Source: Sipunculus nudus
Taxonomy: Eukaryota; Annelida; Sipuncula; Golfingiida; Sipunculidae
Reading direction: 5' to 3'
Assembly: GCA_026874595.1 (NCBI GenBank)
Contig: CM049319.1
Location: forward strand, 20,817,601-20,881,600
DNA: 64,000 bases
A program made the position numbers and the translations under genes. Below, one piece after another: positions 1-11,157 of the stretch. Numbering within the stretch: position 1 is the first letter of the stretch; every line of letters starts with the position of its first letter. Below the pieces are notes generated by a model that saw only the letters and a program-made list of their open reading frames with translations, was not told the DNA's origin and made no database searches.

Positions 1-409
1 ATTCCTTTCAATTTGATTGATATTCTCTCACCTGTACCACTTTCGGAAGTGTTTGGCACTGAATCCACATCACCTGCAAAGAATATGCATATATATATAT
101 ACGTAATGTATAGAACAGCACATTGCAGATATACATATGAATATAACGAGATATGCATATGAATTAAATAAATTAAGTGTTAAAGCCTGATGAATGTTGA
201 TACAATTTTACTCTCATTCATTCCTTGTAAGGGTTCTAAAATACTAATTAGCAGTTTGCTGGGGGTAGGGATGTTCAGGAGGTCATAATGAAGTAGACTG
301 CTGGCTCATCTGAACCCTCGCCTTGTCTCAGGTGTAGGGATTTCAGATTACTCCCCTTCAGTTTACCTTGGGTTGGGCTGGGGGGAGGTGGAGGGGGTGA
401 GTTCGAAAC

Positions 410-880
410 AAAAATTGAAATCAGATAACCCCCAGGGGTACCCTGAAATGGATTTCAGATAACCCCCTAAAAACAGTTGTTTATTTTATTTCATATACCT
501 AAAATTCATATAAATTCTTTTTTTCTGGAAGTTCTGAAATGAGGTTGAATCAGTGTGTATCTTATATTTGTATGTAATGTGTCATGCGGTTTGATGAAGC
601 GTATGAGAAAACAGAAATATATTTAAAAATGAAATTTTACGTCAGTTTTAGTTTTCATAGATTTATTCTACCTTTTAAATTTATCTTTCACGTATTTATT
701 AAAATAATATATCACGAGTTTAAAGCATAAGAATTTATCATTTGGTTAAATCAACGATGGGGTTATCTGAACAGTGCGGTGGTAATTTTGGAATTACGTT
801 CTGAGTACCCCGGGGGTTATAAGGGTTTTTTTCCAGATAACCGGGGGTAACCTCAAGGGGGGGGGGGGGTAACCGGATGT
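410..880. repeat. possible foldback/MITE-like element
   Basis: A short motif reading CAGATAACCCCCAGGGGTACC occurs near 422-442 and again as CAGATAACCCCC near 454-465. Imperfect reverse complements lie near 757-773 (GGGGTTATCTGA) and 812-834 (GTACCCCGGGGGTTATAAGG). The interior is AT-rich and non-coding. This layout suggests a small inverted-repeat element, but I cannot define clean termini or a target-site duplication. Confidence 0.3.
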
Positions 881-3549
881 CTTTATACCAGTCTGGTCTG
901 AAACTACGCTTGATCGTGTCTCTTGGATACTCTTGCGTTAGGCACCCACAAAATTAAATCTTAGGGTTTTTCACCTCTATGACTTCAAAAATTGTCAAAA
1001 TAAACCTCAAAATCGCTTTCATCTATCCTCTATCACGTTGCTGAGGGGGCTGGCTGGGTGTGCAGCCGTGTTAACATTATAACATCTTCCCCTTGTTTAT
1101 TAAGCTAGCTCAAGCTTTAAAAATACACTATCAACTCTTACCGTGATCACTTCTAGCAGTGTTTTGTGTCATCATCATTTCACCTATAATGAATATTATA
1201 TATTGTATATTAAAGCTTTCAAAAAGATATATAGATAATTGTGGTAAGCATTGGAATATGAAGAAGTAAAAGCATTTGCTTTAAACTAAAAGAAATAACA
1301 CTAAATCTAGGTTCCGAATATATCCAAGGTTTTTCTCAACCTGTGCACATCCCTAATATATCGAGTTAACATGATACATTTTCCATTATTACACAACGGC
1401 CTTTTTTTCAGTATCACATATATCGTGTTTACATAAACAAGACATACTTCATGCATGTATGCTCTCTTTTCTTATCCCATATATTTAGTCGAATATACTT
1501 CTGCACCTAATTAAAAAATGATATGTAAAGTTTTTATAAATGTATTTTAATGTTTAATGTCATAGAGTCCTGGTCACCTTAAATATAAGGCATTCCTGAT
1601 ATCCATGCGCGATGCAAAATTTCTGATATTACAGATGTTTTGATTCAGAAATATTCTGACCATGTCACACTAGTGCAGGTATCTAATAATCACACACACA
1701 CACAATCAGTATGATATTGGTTATATTGATGATACTAAATTTGCTATTATGTACTTGTGTAGTGTTAAAACATTAAATTTACAAGTACAGGTCTTTACTC
1801 GCATGCATTTATTTAGGTCAAAACGGAATGTTACTCAGGAAGATTATTTTCCAAGAAACCAAGAAACCGGCGCATCCCCCTGGTTCTCTGTTTTATTGTT
1901 TTTCGATAAAATTTCACATTTCTTCAAATTTATGAATATTTAATCGAATTTTTATTATTCTGTTTTCATGAAGAAATATCCGAGCGGTTTGAACTCAAAC
2001 TTGATCATTTCTACCGAAATGAAAAATTTAAAAAAAAACTGATGCGGGTGAGAGGGTTAAAAAAGATGCACGCGGGACTTTGAGAGCAACAAATTTTATT
2101 TTGTTGGCCTTACCTCCCACATGTATCATGTTTGAGGTATGTATACCGTTCATTTTATAGGAATGCACATGTCTAATAATGTACATCCCATACGCAGTGA
2201 GGGCTGTAAGGGGCCTGCGGGCCTGACCAATTTACAACAGGCATTTCTTTGCTCGAATTGGTCGGAACATTTGGTGGCACTATGCCATGCAAATCCTGTT
2301 ATTGAAAGGAGTGATAAATTGAAGGAGGTGTAGAATGAATGTAGCGTGATCACTGCGTGTAAACGTACTTGTATCGACGTTATAAAGTTTACTGGAACAT
2401 ACTAGCTTGTGACTCATGAAACCTACAACCCACAAGGTGCCTTATCACAGCTGAAGCAAGAACCTGTTTTATTAATGATATTAAAGGCCACTCAAATATT
2501 GTTCCCGCTCATGTTTTTCATAGATATTTGTCCCCAAATGAAGAGCAGGTTCGATGTAATTTTGCTAATTTGCGCCATGTTGAAATTCCCTTAGTGAACT
2601 CTTAAATATATGGAAAAGGGACTAAATTTTGTTTTTATTATAATACAGCATTTCAGGAACTGGACCAAATTTTGTGGGTTGTTTTTTGGCAAACTGACAA
2701 ATTTCCACGTATATTGTCTCGATCGATAAACATAATTTTTTTTACAAATTTTCCAACTCGCACCCAGTTTTTCCAACATCCGCAGATCAAACAAGTTTGT
2801 TTGTGTGGCCTCACACGGCCGTTCGTAAACAAAAATTCACTCTTGTTATCGACAGATGCAGGGGACTCTGTGTGCAGCATGATTTTACATTCCCCTAGGA
2901 AAGTAGAAAAGGTTCATCACCTTTAAAGAATTTCATCTTTTTCAAATAAGCCAAGCTGAAGACTGCTACAAGTAATACCATCAAACAGAAGACCTGGCGA
3001 AGTTGTTGTTGCACAAGAGGTAGACGCATGATCAAGTCGACCTTCAGCATACAAAGTCGGAGCTATACGGACCTGTAAATTAAAAAAATAATGTTTTTAT
3101 TTGTTTGTGTTGCAGCCCCTAAAGGGCCCCACAAATGTTGCCTTCCCGTGTCCAATCGAAACTCTTTAGCAGTTCTTATTATGTGGAGTATTATATGTTT
3201 CGAGAAATAAATTTTTAACAGGAGAAATAAGTTACAGGAGAATGTTTGTTGTACTTGCGATAAAGCAAGGAAGCAGGTTGATGAAAAATATATTACACCT
3301 GTGTTTCCATCGTACCGACGAGAAAACACACACAGGCATGGAAATGGTTTGGACTAAACTATGAAAAAAAAGTTTTGCACATGTACCGCAACTGAAATTG
3401 CGATTTCAAAACTCTGCTTGTAAGGAACCACAACCGGCGCCGTATGCGGCCGAGTGATGGTATTCCCAAAATATTTTTGGAAAAGCCCACAAACGTAGTC
3501 TCATGTGTTCAAAATTACTATATATTATCAGTACTGCTTCAATATTTGA

Positions 3550-3551
<2 letters not shown>

Positions 3552-3599
<48 letters not shown>

Positions 3600-3630
3600 G
3601 AGGAGAGGTGCAAATATTAATCCTTTACAA

Positions 3631-3662
<32 letters not shown>
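3552..3662. repeat. two (TA)n microsatellites
   Basis: Pure TA runs at 3552-3597 and 3634-3662 are separated by a 36-bp unique spacer. They have no coding meaning; the tyrosine/isoleucine-rich open frame across them is a by-product of the repeat. Confidence 0.95.
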
Positions 3663-3664
<2 letters not shown>

Positions 3665-3929
3665 TATTTAAAATACAAGACCACCAACAAATAAACCGGA
3701 CTTACTATACTTATTTTTTACCGTGTGCGTATACGTGTACCTTTTGCGTGTCCGTTCCGCATTTAGTGGAAATGCAGTTTAAGTTATATTATTGTACGAA
3801 CACAATGTGTTCGTAAATTGTGACAATGTATCCTTACGTTTTCGTGCTGGTGTGCTCTAGGCTCCGTTGTGGTAAGTAATATTCTTAGTCAGAACCAGGT
3901 GTGTCTTGAACAATGTTCGGACGGTTAGG

Positions 3930-4275
3930 TTTCCATAACGAAGCGGTTGTACGATTCAAGTATGGTTTCATTTAAGGCGGGTCAACACAAGCAAAGTAGA
4001 TTTTCAAACGAACATGTGAAACAATTGTATTGATCTATGTGTACTGGTCTATTACTTCCACTAGACCCATAAACGTATTGTAGGAAGGATAATGACTTCA
4101 GTAGGTTTGCATTAAATGTACATCAGCAAATATTCAATATATAATGTCTGATAAGTACGGTAGATGAGGTGAGAAATAATTAACAATGATGAGTGGTGAA
4201 TACAGCTTATATTCCAGGAAATATTTCAGGTACCGCTGAGCAGTGGTAGTACACGCGCCTATATGTCATTCGCAT
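3930..4275 (+). repeat. dispersed repeat ending in (TA)n, copy 1
   Basis: This stretch matches the reverse complement of about 34036-34370 at roughly 80% by eye. Shared blocks include the GAAGCGGTTGT..CGATT start, CATTTAAGGCGGG, ACTTCCACTAGACCCATAAA, CAAATATTCAATATA and GATGAGGTGAGAAATAAT. Both copies run into a CG/TA alternating tract and then a (TA)n microsatellite. It is a family member with no visible coding, probably a SINE or MITE whose end abuts microsatellite DNA. Confidence 0.65.
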
Positions 4276-4276
4276 G

Positions 4277-4279
<3 letters not shown>

Positions 4280-4313
<34 letters not shown>
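4280..4313. repeat. (TA)n microsatellite
   Basis: A TA run separates the dispersed repeat on its left from the LINE 3' tail on its right. The same repeat-plus-microsatellite pairing recurs near 34 kb. Confidence 0.95.
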
Positions 4314-4318
<5 letters not shown>

Positions 4319-4800
4319 CAATGTTTAGAGCGCTAAATTCATTGTAAAATGTTCTAAGGCGCTTGACAAAGAAAGTATTAAATACAAATAAACTACAACA
4401 AGGTCCCATTTAAACATTTCAAACGTACGATAAAATATTTAAAAAAAAAACTACGATAATAAATTACACACAACCACCCAATTAGCACTCAATCCCTCTG
4501 CAAGCTTCTCTGAATAAATTTATCTTTAGTTTTGATTTGAATATTGGCATAGTTTTACTAGATCTGATGTTCAGAGGAAGAGCATTCCATAATGAACGTC
4601 CGGCTGCATATAGAATGATCCGTCACCACACAAGGTCCTGTAAGTTCTTGGACGTGCGAACACGTGGCTGTCAGCTAACCGAAAGATTCTTGTAGGCATA
4701 TAAGGATGGTTCATTTCTTTAAGATAGATGGATTATAGGTTATGTTGGCACATAAAGTTAACAACAAAATTTTTAATTCTATCCTCTGTGCCAAAGGGAA
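4314..4800 (-). mobile_element. L2/CR1-like LINE 3' end fragment
   Basis: Read on the minus strand, about 4480-4600 encodes SLWNALPLNIRSSKTMPIF followed by KSKLKINLFREAC and a stop. This is the usual C-terminal tail of L2/CR1/Jockey-type LINE polyproteins. Downstream on that strand the 3' UTR has the AAGCGCCTTAGAACA and TTTAGCGCTCTAAA signature common to L2-type elements and ends at the (TA)n tract. The upstream reverse transcriptase is missing, so this is a dead 5'-truncated copy. The exact clade is uncertain. Confidence 0.75.
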
Positions 4801-4899
4801 CCAGTGGGATTCATAAAAAACTGCTGAAATATGGCCAGTTTTATGGGTTCTGGTGATAAGCCTAGCAGCAGTATTTCGATATTAGTCTGTCTGGTAAAT

Positions 4900-6470
4900 A
4901 TATGCGGGGAACTTTCGCTTTTTCAGACTAATCTATGGGATTCTTTGCTACCACTCCGCATAGCCAGGCACAACGCGCTCTCAGCATCCACTCATATTGC
5001 TACTATTATGCGCTCAACGGCTATTGAGAGCAAAGTGCGCGGTAGCAAATAGCCGTCGCACAGTTGCATTTGCCAGCGCGCAATAAGCAAGCAGCCACTG
5101 GACTTGCTACCATCTGACACAGACCGGCTCATATGCGAAAAGTGCGCATTAGCAAATCAGACGTGTGCGGTAGCAAATGGCTGTCATTGCTACGCATGGG
5201 GGCTATGCACAGTCCGGCTAATATGTGCAAAGTGCGCGGTAGCGAATGAGACCTGCGCGGTAGCAATTGGCAGTCGTTTCTATCATGGGGGCTATGAATA
5301 TGCGGTCGCAAAATCTGCTACTGTTGACATAGTGGAAGTCTTTCCTGCCAGAGGTCGCTCGGACAAGACCACTCAAAACAGTATGTGCGGTAGCAATTAA
5401 CTGTCGCAAAGTAGCAAACAGGTCTGCGCAGTAGCTTATGCCATGGGTCATATTAAGCTGCGAACGCAATGCGCAATGTCCGCGGTACCAAACAAACCTG
5501 CGCGTTAGCAAGTGGCTGTCACCTGCTACCAATGGGGACTATGTCTTTGCGATCGCATAATTTGCTATTATAGACGTAGTGCAAGCCTTTCCTGCCAGAG
5601 GTCGCTCGGACAAGACCACTCAAAGCAATATGCGCGGTAACAATTAACTGTCGCAAAGTAGCTAACAGATTTGCGCGGTAGCAAGTGCCATGGACCATAT
5701 TTAGCTGCGATTGCAATGCGCCATGTGCGCGGTAGCAAATCAGATTTGCGCAGTATCAAGTATCCCATGGAGGCTATCTACTGCGATCGACACTTTTGCT
5801 GCTATCGTGACAGTGCAAGTCTTTGTAGCCATAGGTTGCCCGGATAGGCCAGCAACAAGCTTTGCAATAGGACACGTGGCTGTATTTATTTTCCCTATAT
5901 AACATTTATAAAACTCCTGAGGTTACGGCCTCTTTTAGATAATATCAAAATAAATTTTGATATTAAACTTTTTTTCTGAGAATTTGTTGTCTCTTCAGTC
6001 AAAGTAGACCAAGAAAAAGGGGGCTTCTGTTTCCCCTTTTTTACCATCCTGTCCCGAATGCAGAGAAGCCCAAAATACCCCACCAAGCAGTCCCAAACAA
6101 ACATTGAACAAAATCTCTTCGATTGGCCACAGATTAAAAAAAACAATTGACCAAAACTGTCAATTTTATTGGAGATTATGCTGAACATACTTAAAAAGCA
6201 AACAATGGGGTGCTTTGAGGCTCCCCACATGATGACTAGAGCCAACCAATGAAAACCAAACCATTCACTGCTCTCCTTCAGGGCTTGGGGCCCCCGATCA
6301 TGTAAACAAATAGGACCACGTGACCAATAGGCGTGTAAGCAATTAATAGTCGCAGAGTAGCACATTGACCTGCGCAGTAGCAGGTTTACGAGCCATAATA
6401 GCTAACCACCGCAAAGCGTGATGTGCACGCTACCAAAAAGACTTGCGAGATAGCAAGTGCTTGTTACTGA
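4900..6470. repeat. satellite family A (GTAGCAAAT type), left block
   Basis: The motif GCGGTAGCAAAT and variants recur throughout. A clearer long unit is repeated with a period near 247 bp: the block CCTGCCAGAGGTCGCTCGGA starts near 5344 and again near 5591, and diverged versions extend from about 5090 to 5890. The open frames here are satellite artefacts. The array is interrupted at about 5880-6310 by unrelated sequence and resumes to about 6470. The core resembles the array at 11.28-13.85 kb. Confidence 0.8.
5880..6310. mobile_element. unrelated block inside satellite A, candidate insertion
   Basis: About 430 bp with no satellite motif interrupt the array. Near-identical strings flank it: AATAGGACACGTG at about 5867 and AATAGGACCACGTG at about 6308. 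These could be an imperfect target-site duplication or remnants of the satellite unit. A 156-codon open frame on the minus strand spans it but shows no domain I recognise. The identity of the block is unknown. Confidence 0.35.
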
Positions 6471-6954
6471 CTAATCATAGTCATAATTCTGGCATAATAT
6501 ATGCTTCATTTCATTGAATTTTTTTTCAAATAACCACATATGATATATTAACATTTAATTTTGATTAACACTTGTTCCAAACCTTTGTCGTCCTTCTCTT
6601 ACAAAATCTGCATCCTCTGTTCATACACAATATTGCACATTTATTAAGGGGTTGTTAACATGCTTTGTCTGTAAATCATGGACTTTTTCCAATAATTGAT
6701 ATTTAGTGATTTGCGTTATTTCTAATTCCGATGAACCTTCAACACTCCCGAGATCAGAACTGTCCAGATTTTATTCCAATGTCCTAAATTCAAGTATTGA
6801 TGCAATATTCTAGAATAATTTATATCTCGCAGAAATTCTATATTATATTAAACATAATATATAGTCACAGAGCTGCATTTGCTGTTCACTTCTCTTTTAT
6901 GATTACATCGCTGTTGTCGGTTCTATCGATGTGTCTCTTCATGATTTATTGAAA
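6471..6954. other. AT-rich spacer between satellites
   Basis: I see no gene, repeat unit or structured element here beyond general AT richness. Confidence 0.6.
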
Positions 6955-9900
6955 TATTAGGGTAACCTGTATCCCGGATATAGCATATATTAATAGTGAC
7001 AAAAACTTACTGTAATATTTCATGCCTGAAGGGTAAGGGTAACCCGTTCCCCGGATACAGCATATATTAATAGTGACAAACATTTTCTGGAGTATTCATG
7101 CCCGAAGGGTTAGGGTAATCCGTATTCCTGATATAGCATATATCAAAATGACAAACACTTACTGTAGTATTTCATGACCGAAGTGTTAGGGTAATTCGAA
7201 TCCCGGATAAGCAAATACTAATAGGGACAAAGACGCACTGTGGTATTTTAGCCCTACGGTTTAGAGAAACCTATATTCTGGATATAGCATATATTAATAG
7301 TGACAAACACGCAATGGAGTATTGCACACCCTAAGAGTCAGGGTAACCCGTATCCCGGATATAGCATATATTCATAGCGACAACGGCTTACTGAAGCATT
7401 CCATGTCGAAGTGCTATGGTACCTCGTATACCGGATATAGCAAATACTAATAATGGGAAACACTTACTGGAATATTTCATGCCTGAAGGGTTAGGGTAAC
7501 CCGTATCCCGGATATAGTACATATTAATAGTGTACAACACTAATTGGAGTATTTTATGTCCGCAGTGTTAGGGTAACCCGTATCCCGGATAAAGTACATA
7601 TTAATAGTGACAAATACTCACTGGAGTATTTCATATCCGAAGGGTTAGGGTAACCCGTATCCCGGATATAGCATATATTAAAAGTATACAACACTAATTG
7701 GAGTATTTTATGTCCGCAGTGTTTGGGTAACTCGTAACACGGATATAGCATATATTAATAGTTACAAACACTTAACCTCTAGCATTTTATGCCCGAAGGG
7801 TTAGGGTAACCCGTATCCTGTATAAACAACATATTCATAGTGACCAACACTTACTGGAGTATTTCGATCATATCCGAAGGGTGAGGGCAATTCGTATACC
7901 GGAAATAGGAAATACTAATAGTTACAAACACTTCCTGGAGTCTTTCATATACCATATAATAATAGTGACAAATACTTACTGGAGTAAACACTGAAAGGTT
8001 TATTTCAAGCTCGAAGGGTTGGGGTTACCCGTATTCGGATATAGCATATATTAATAGTTAAAAAACACTTCCTGGAGTCTTTCATGCCCAAAGGGTTAGG
8101 GTAACACGTATCCCGGATATAGTACATATTAAAAGTGACAAACACTGACTGGAGTATTTCATGCCTAAAGGGTTAGGGTAAACCGTATCCCGGATTTAGT
8201 ACATATTAATAGTGACAAACACTCACTAGATTATTTCATATCCGAAGAGTTAGGGTAACCCGTATCCCGGATATAGCATATATTAAAACTGTACAACACT
8301 AATTGGAGTATTTTATGTCCGCAGTGTTTGGGTAACTCGTAACACGGATATAGCATATAGTACAGTGACAAACGCTTACAGAAGTATTTCATGTCGAAGA
8401 GTTATGGTAACTCGTATACCGGATATAGCAAATACCAATAGTGACAAACACTTACTGGAGTATTTCATACCCGAAGGGTTAGGGTAACCCGTATCCTGGA
8501 TATAGCATATATTAATAGTTACAAACACTTAACCTCAAGTATTTTATGCCCGAAGGGTTACGGTAACCCGTATTCTGTATAAAGAACATATTCATGGTGA
8601 CAAACACTTATTGGAGTATTTAGATCATATCCGAAGGGTTAGGGTAATTCGTATACCGGAAAGAGGAAATACTAGTAGTTACAAACACTTACTGGAGTAT
8701 TTCATGCCCAAAGGGTAAAGGGTAACCGTATCCCGGATATAGCATATATTAAAAGTGTACAACACTAATTGGAGTATTTTATGTCCGCAGTGTTAGGGTA
8801 ACCCGTATCCCGGATAAAGTACATATTAATAGTGACAATTACTCACTGGAGTATTTCATATCCGAAGGGTTAGGGTAACCCGTATCCCGGATATAGCATA
8901 TATTAAAAGTATACAACACTAATTGGAGTATTTTATGTCCGCAGTGTTTGGGTAACTCGTAACACGGATATAGCATATATTAATAGTTACAAACACTTAA
9001 CCTCTAGCATTTTATGCCCGAAGGGTTAGGGTAACCCGTATCCTGTATAAACAACATATTCATAGTGACCAACACTTACTGGAGTATTTCGATCATATCC
9101 GAAGGGTGAGGGCAATTCGTATACCGGAAATAGGAAATACTAATAGTTACAAACACTTCCTGGAGTCTTTCATATACCATATAATAATAGTGACAAATAC
9201 TTACTGGAGTAAACACTGAAAGGTTTATTTCAAGCTCGAAGGGTTGGGGTTACCCGTATTCGGATATAGCATATATTAATAGTTAAAAAACACTTCCTGG
9301 AGTCTTTCATGCCCAAAGGGTTAGGGTAACACGTATCCCGGATATAGTACATATTAAAAGTGACAAACACTGACTGGAGTATTTCATGCCCAAAGGGTTA
9401 GGGTAAACCGTATCCCGGATTTAGTACATATTAATAGTGACAAACACTCACTAGATTATTTCATATCCGAAGAGTTAGGGTAACACCGTATCCCGGATAT
9501 AGCATATATTAAAACTGTACAACACTAATTGGAGTATTTTATGTCCGCAGTGTTTGGGTAACTCGTAACACGGATATAGCATATAGTACAGTGACAAACG
9601 CTTACAGAAGTATTTCATGTCGAAGAGTTATGGTAACTCGTATACCGGATATAGCAAATACCAATAGTGACAAACACTTACTGGAGTATTTCATACCCGA
9701 AGGGTTAGGGTAACCCGTATCCTGGATATAGCATATATTAATAGTTACAAACACTTAACCTCAAGTATTTTATGCCCGAAGGGTTACGGTAACCCGTATT
9801 CTGTATAAAGAACATATTCATGGTGACAAACACTTATTGGAGTATTTAGATCATATCCGAAGGGTTAGGGTAATTCGTATACCGGAAAGAGGAAATACTA

Positions 9901-11150
9901 GTAGTTACAAACACTTACTGGAGTATTTCATGCCAAAAGGGTAAAGGGTAACCGTATCCCGGATATAGCATATATTAAAAGTGTACAACACTAATTGGAG
10001 TATTTTATGTCCGCAATATTAGGGTAACCCGTATCCCGGATAAAGCATATATTAATAGTGACAAACACTAACAAGACTATTTCAGGCCCGAAGGGTTAGG
10101 ATAACCTGTACCACGGATATACCATATAATAATAGTGACAAACACTTACTGGAGTAAACATTTAAAGGTGCATTTCATGCTTGAAAGGTTAGGGTTACCC
10201 TTTTCGGATATAGCATATATAAATAGTGACAAACACTTCCTGGAGTCATTCATACCTAAAGGGTTAGGGTAACCCGTATCCCGGATATAGTACATATTAA
10301 TAGTGACAAACACTCACTGGAGTATTTCATATCCGAAGGGTTAGAGTAACCCGTATCCCGGATATAGCATATATTATTAGTGACAAACGCTTACTGAAGT
10401 ATTTCGTGTCGAAGGGTTATGGGAACTCGCATACCGGATATAGCAAATACTAATCGTAACAAACACTTACTGGAGTCTTTCATGCCCGAAGGGTTAAGGT
10501 ATCCCGTATGCCGGATATAGCTTATATCACTATTGAGAAACACTAACTGTAGCATTTCATGTCCGAGAGCTAAGGGTAACTCGTATCCCGGATATAGCAT
10601 ATATATTAATAGTGACAAACACACGAGTATTTCATGTCCGAAGGCTTAGGGTAAGTTGTATCCTGGATTAACCAAATATTAATAATGACAAACTCTTACT
10701 GGAGTATTTCATGCTTGAAGGGTAAGGGTAACCCGTATTCCGGATATAGCATATATCACTAGTGGCAAACTATGGCTGAAGTATTTCATGTCCGAAGGCT
10801 TAGGCTAACCCGTTTCCAGGATATACCATATATATAATATCTTGTAACATGTCACCAGTGTCACGCGCTCAATTTAGTATTCCTAACCCGAAGGGTTAGG
10901 CATACCAATATTATGGACATTAAACGGAACATGGGACAAGCACTTTACAATTATCAGTGCCCGAAGGGTTAGGGTTACACATATCACAGATATATCAGGA
11001 GACCTGTGAAACGCACTATTCCATGTGGCGTATTCCATGCCAGAAGGTTTAGGGTTACCTGTATAATGGACAAAATATATTATACCCGTGACAACTACTT
11101 ATCATTTAAGCCTTGCCCATAAAGTTTGGGTTACCCATAACACGGACATC
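6955..11150. repeat. satellite family B, ~77-bp tandem array
   Basis: Roughly 50 tandem monomers of 71-80 bp. A typical monomer runs GGGTTAGGGTAACCCGTATC, CCGGATATAGCATATATTAA, TAGTGACAAACACTTACTGG, AGTATTTCATGCCCGAA. The monomer contains GGGTTA and TAACCC as an inverted pair and 1.5 copies of the telomere-like TTAGGG. Divergence rises at both edges, especially after 10.8 kb. Apparent open frames are translations of the repeat. Confidence 0.95.
7500..10060. repeat. 1,225-bp higher-order repeat within satellite B
   Basis: Distinct variant monomers recur at a fixed offset. Four landmarks give the same value: TATCCCGGATAAAG at 7581 and 8806; GATCATATCCGAAGGGTGAG at 7866 and 9091; CTGAAAGGTTTATTTCAAGC at 7991 and 9216; GGAAAGAGGAAATACTAGTA at 8658 and 9884. 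The unit is about 16 monomers. Two nearly identical copies and the start of a third are present, so the block duplicated recently as a whole. Confidence 0.9.
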
Positions 11151-11157
11151 CCCACTC

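Larger units (their letters stand above)
1..3929. other. AT-rich non-coding flank, no gene seen
   Basis: I find no convincing coding region here. Open frames are short, out of step with any recognisable domain and often AT-driven. Visible local structure is a G/C-run element at about 410-880, a (CA)7 tract at 1691-1704 and (TA)n tracts at 3552-3662. Part of an exon or regulatory DNA of an off-window gene cannot be excluded. Confidence 0.6.

Noticed and set aside
3503-3694. Open frame rich in Tyr-Ile
   Set aside because: It is a translation of (TA)n microsatellites.
5895-6365. 156-codon open frame on the minus strand
   Set aside because: It spans the edges of satellite DNA and an unrelated block, has no recognisable domain, and its C-terminal part is simple AT-rich sequence. 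Treated as chance.
6955-11150. CRISPR-like array
   Set aside because: The repeats are contiguous monomers of about 77 bp without unique spacers, in a eukaryotic sequence with introns and LINEs.
6955-11150. True telomere tract
   Set aside because: TTAGGG occurs only 1.5 times per monomer inside a complex satellite, not as a simple hexamer array.
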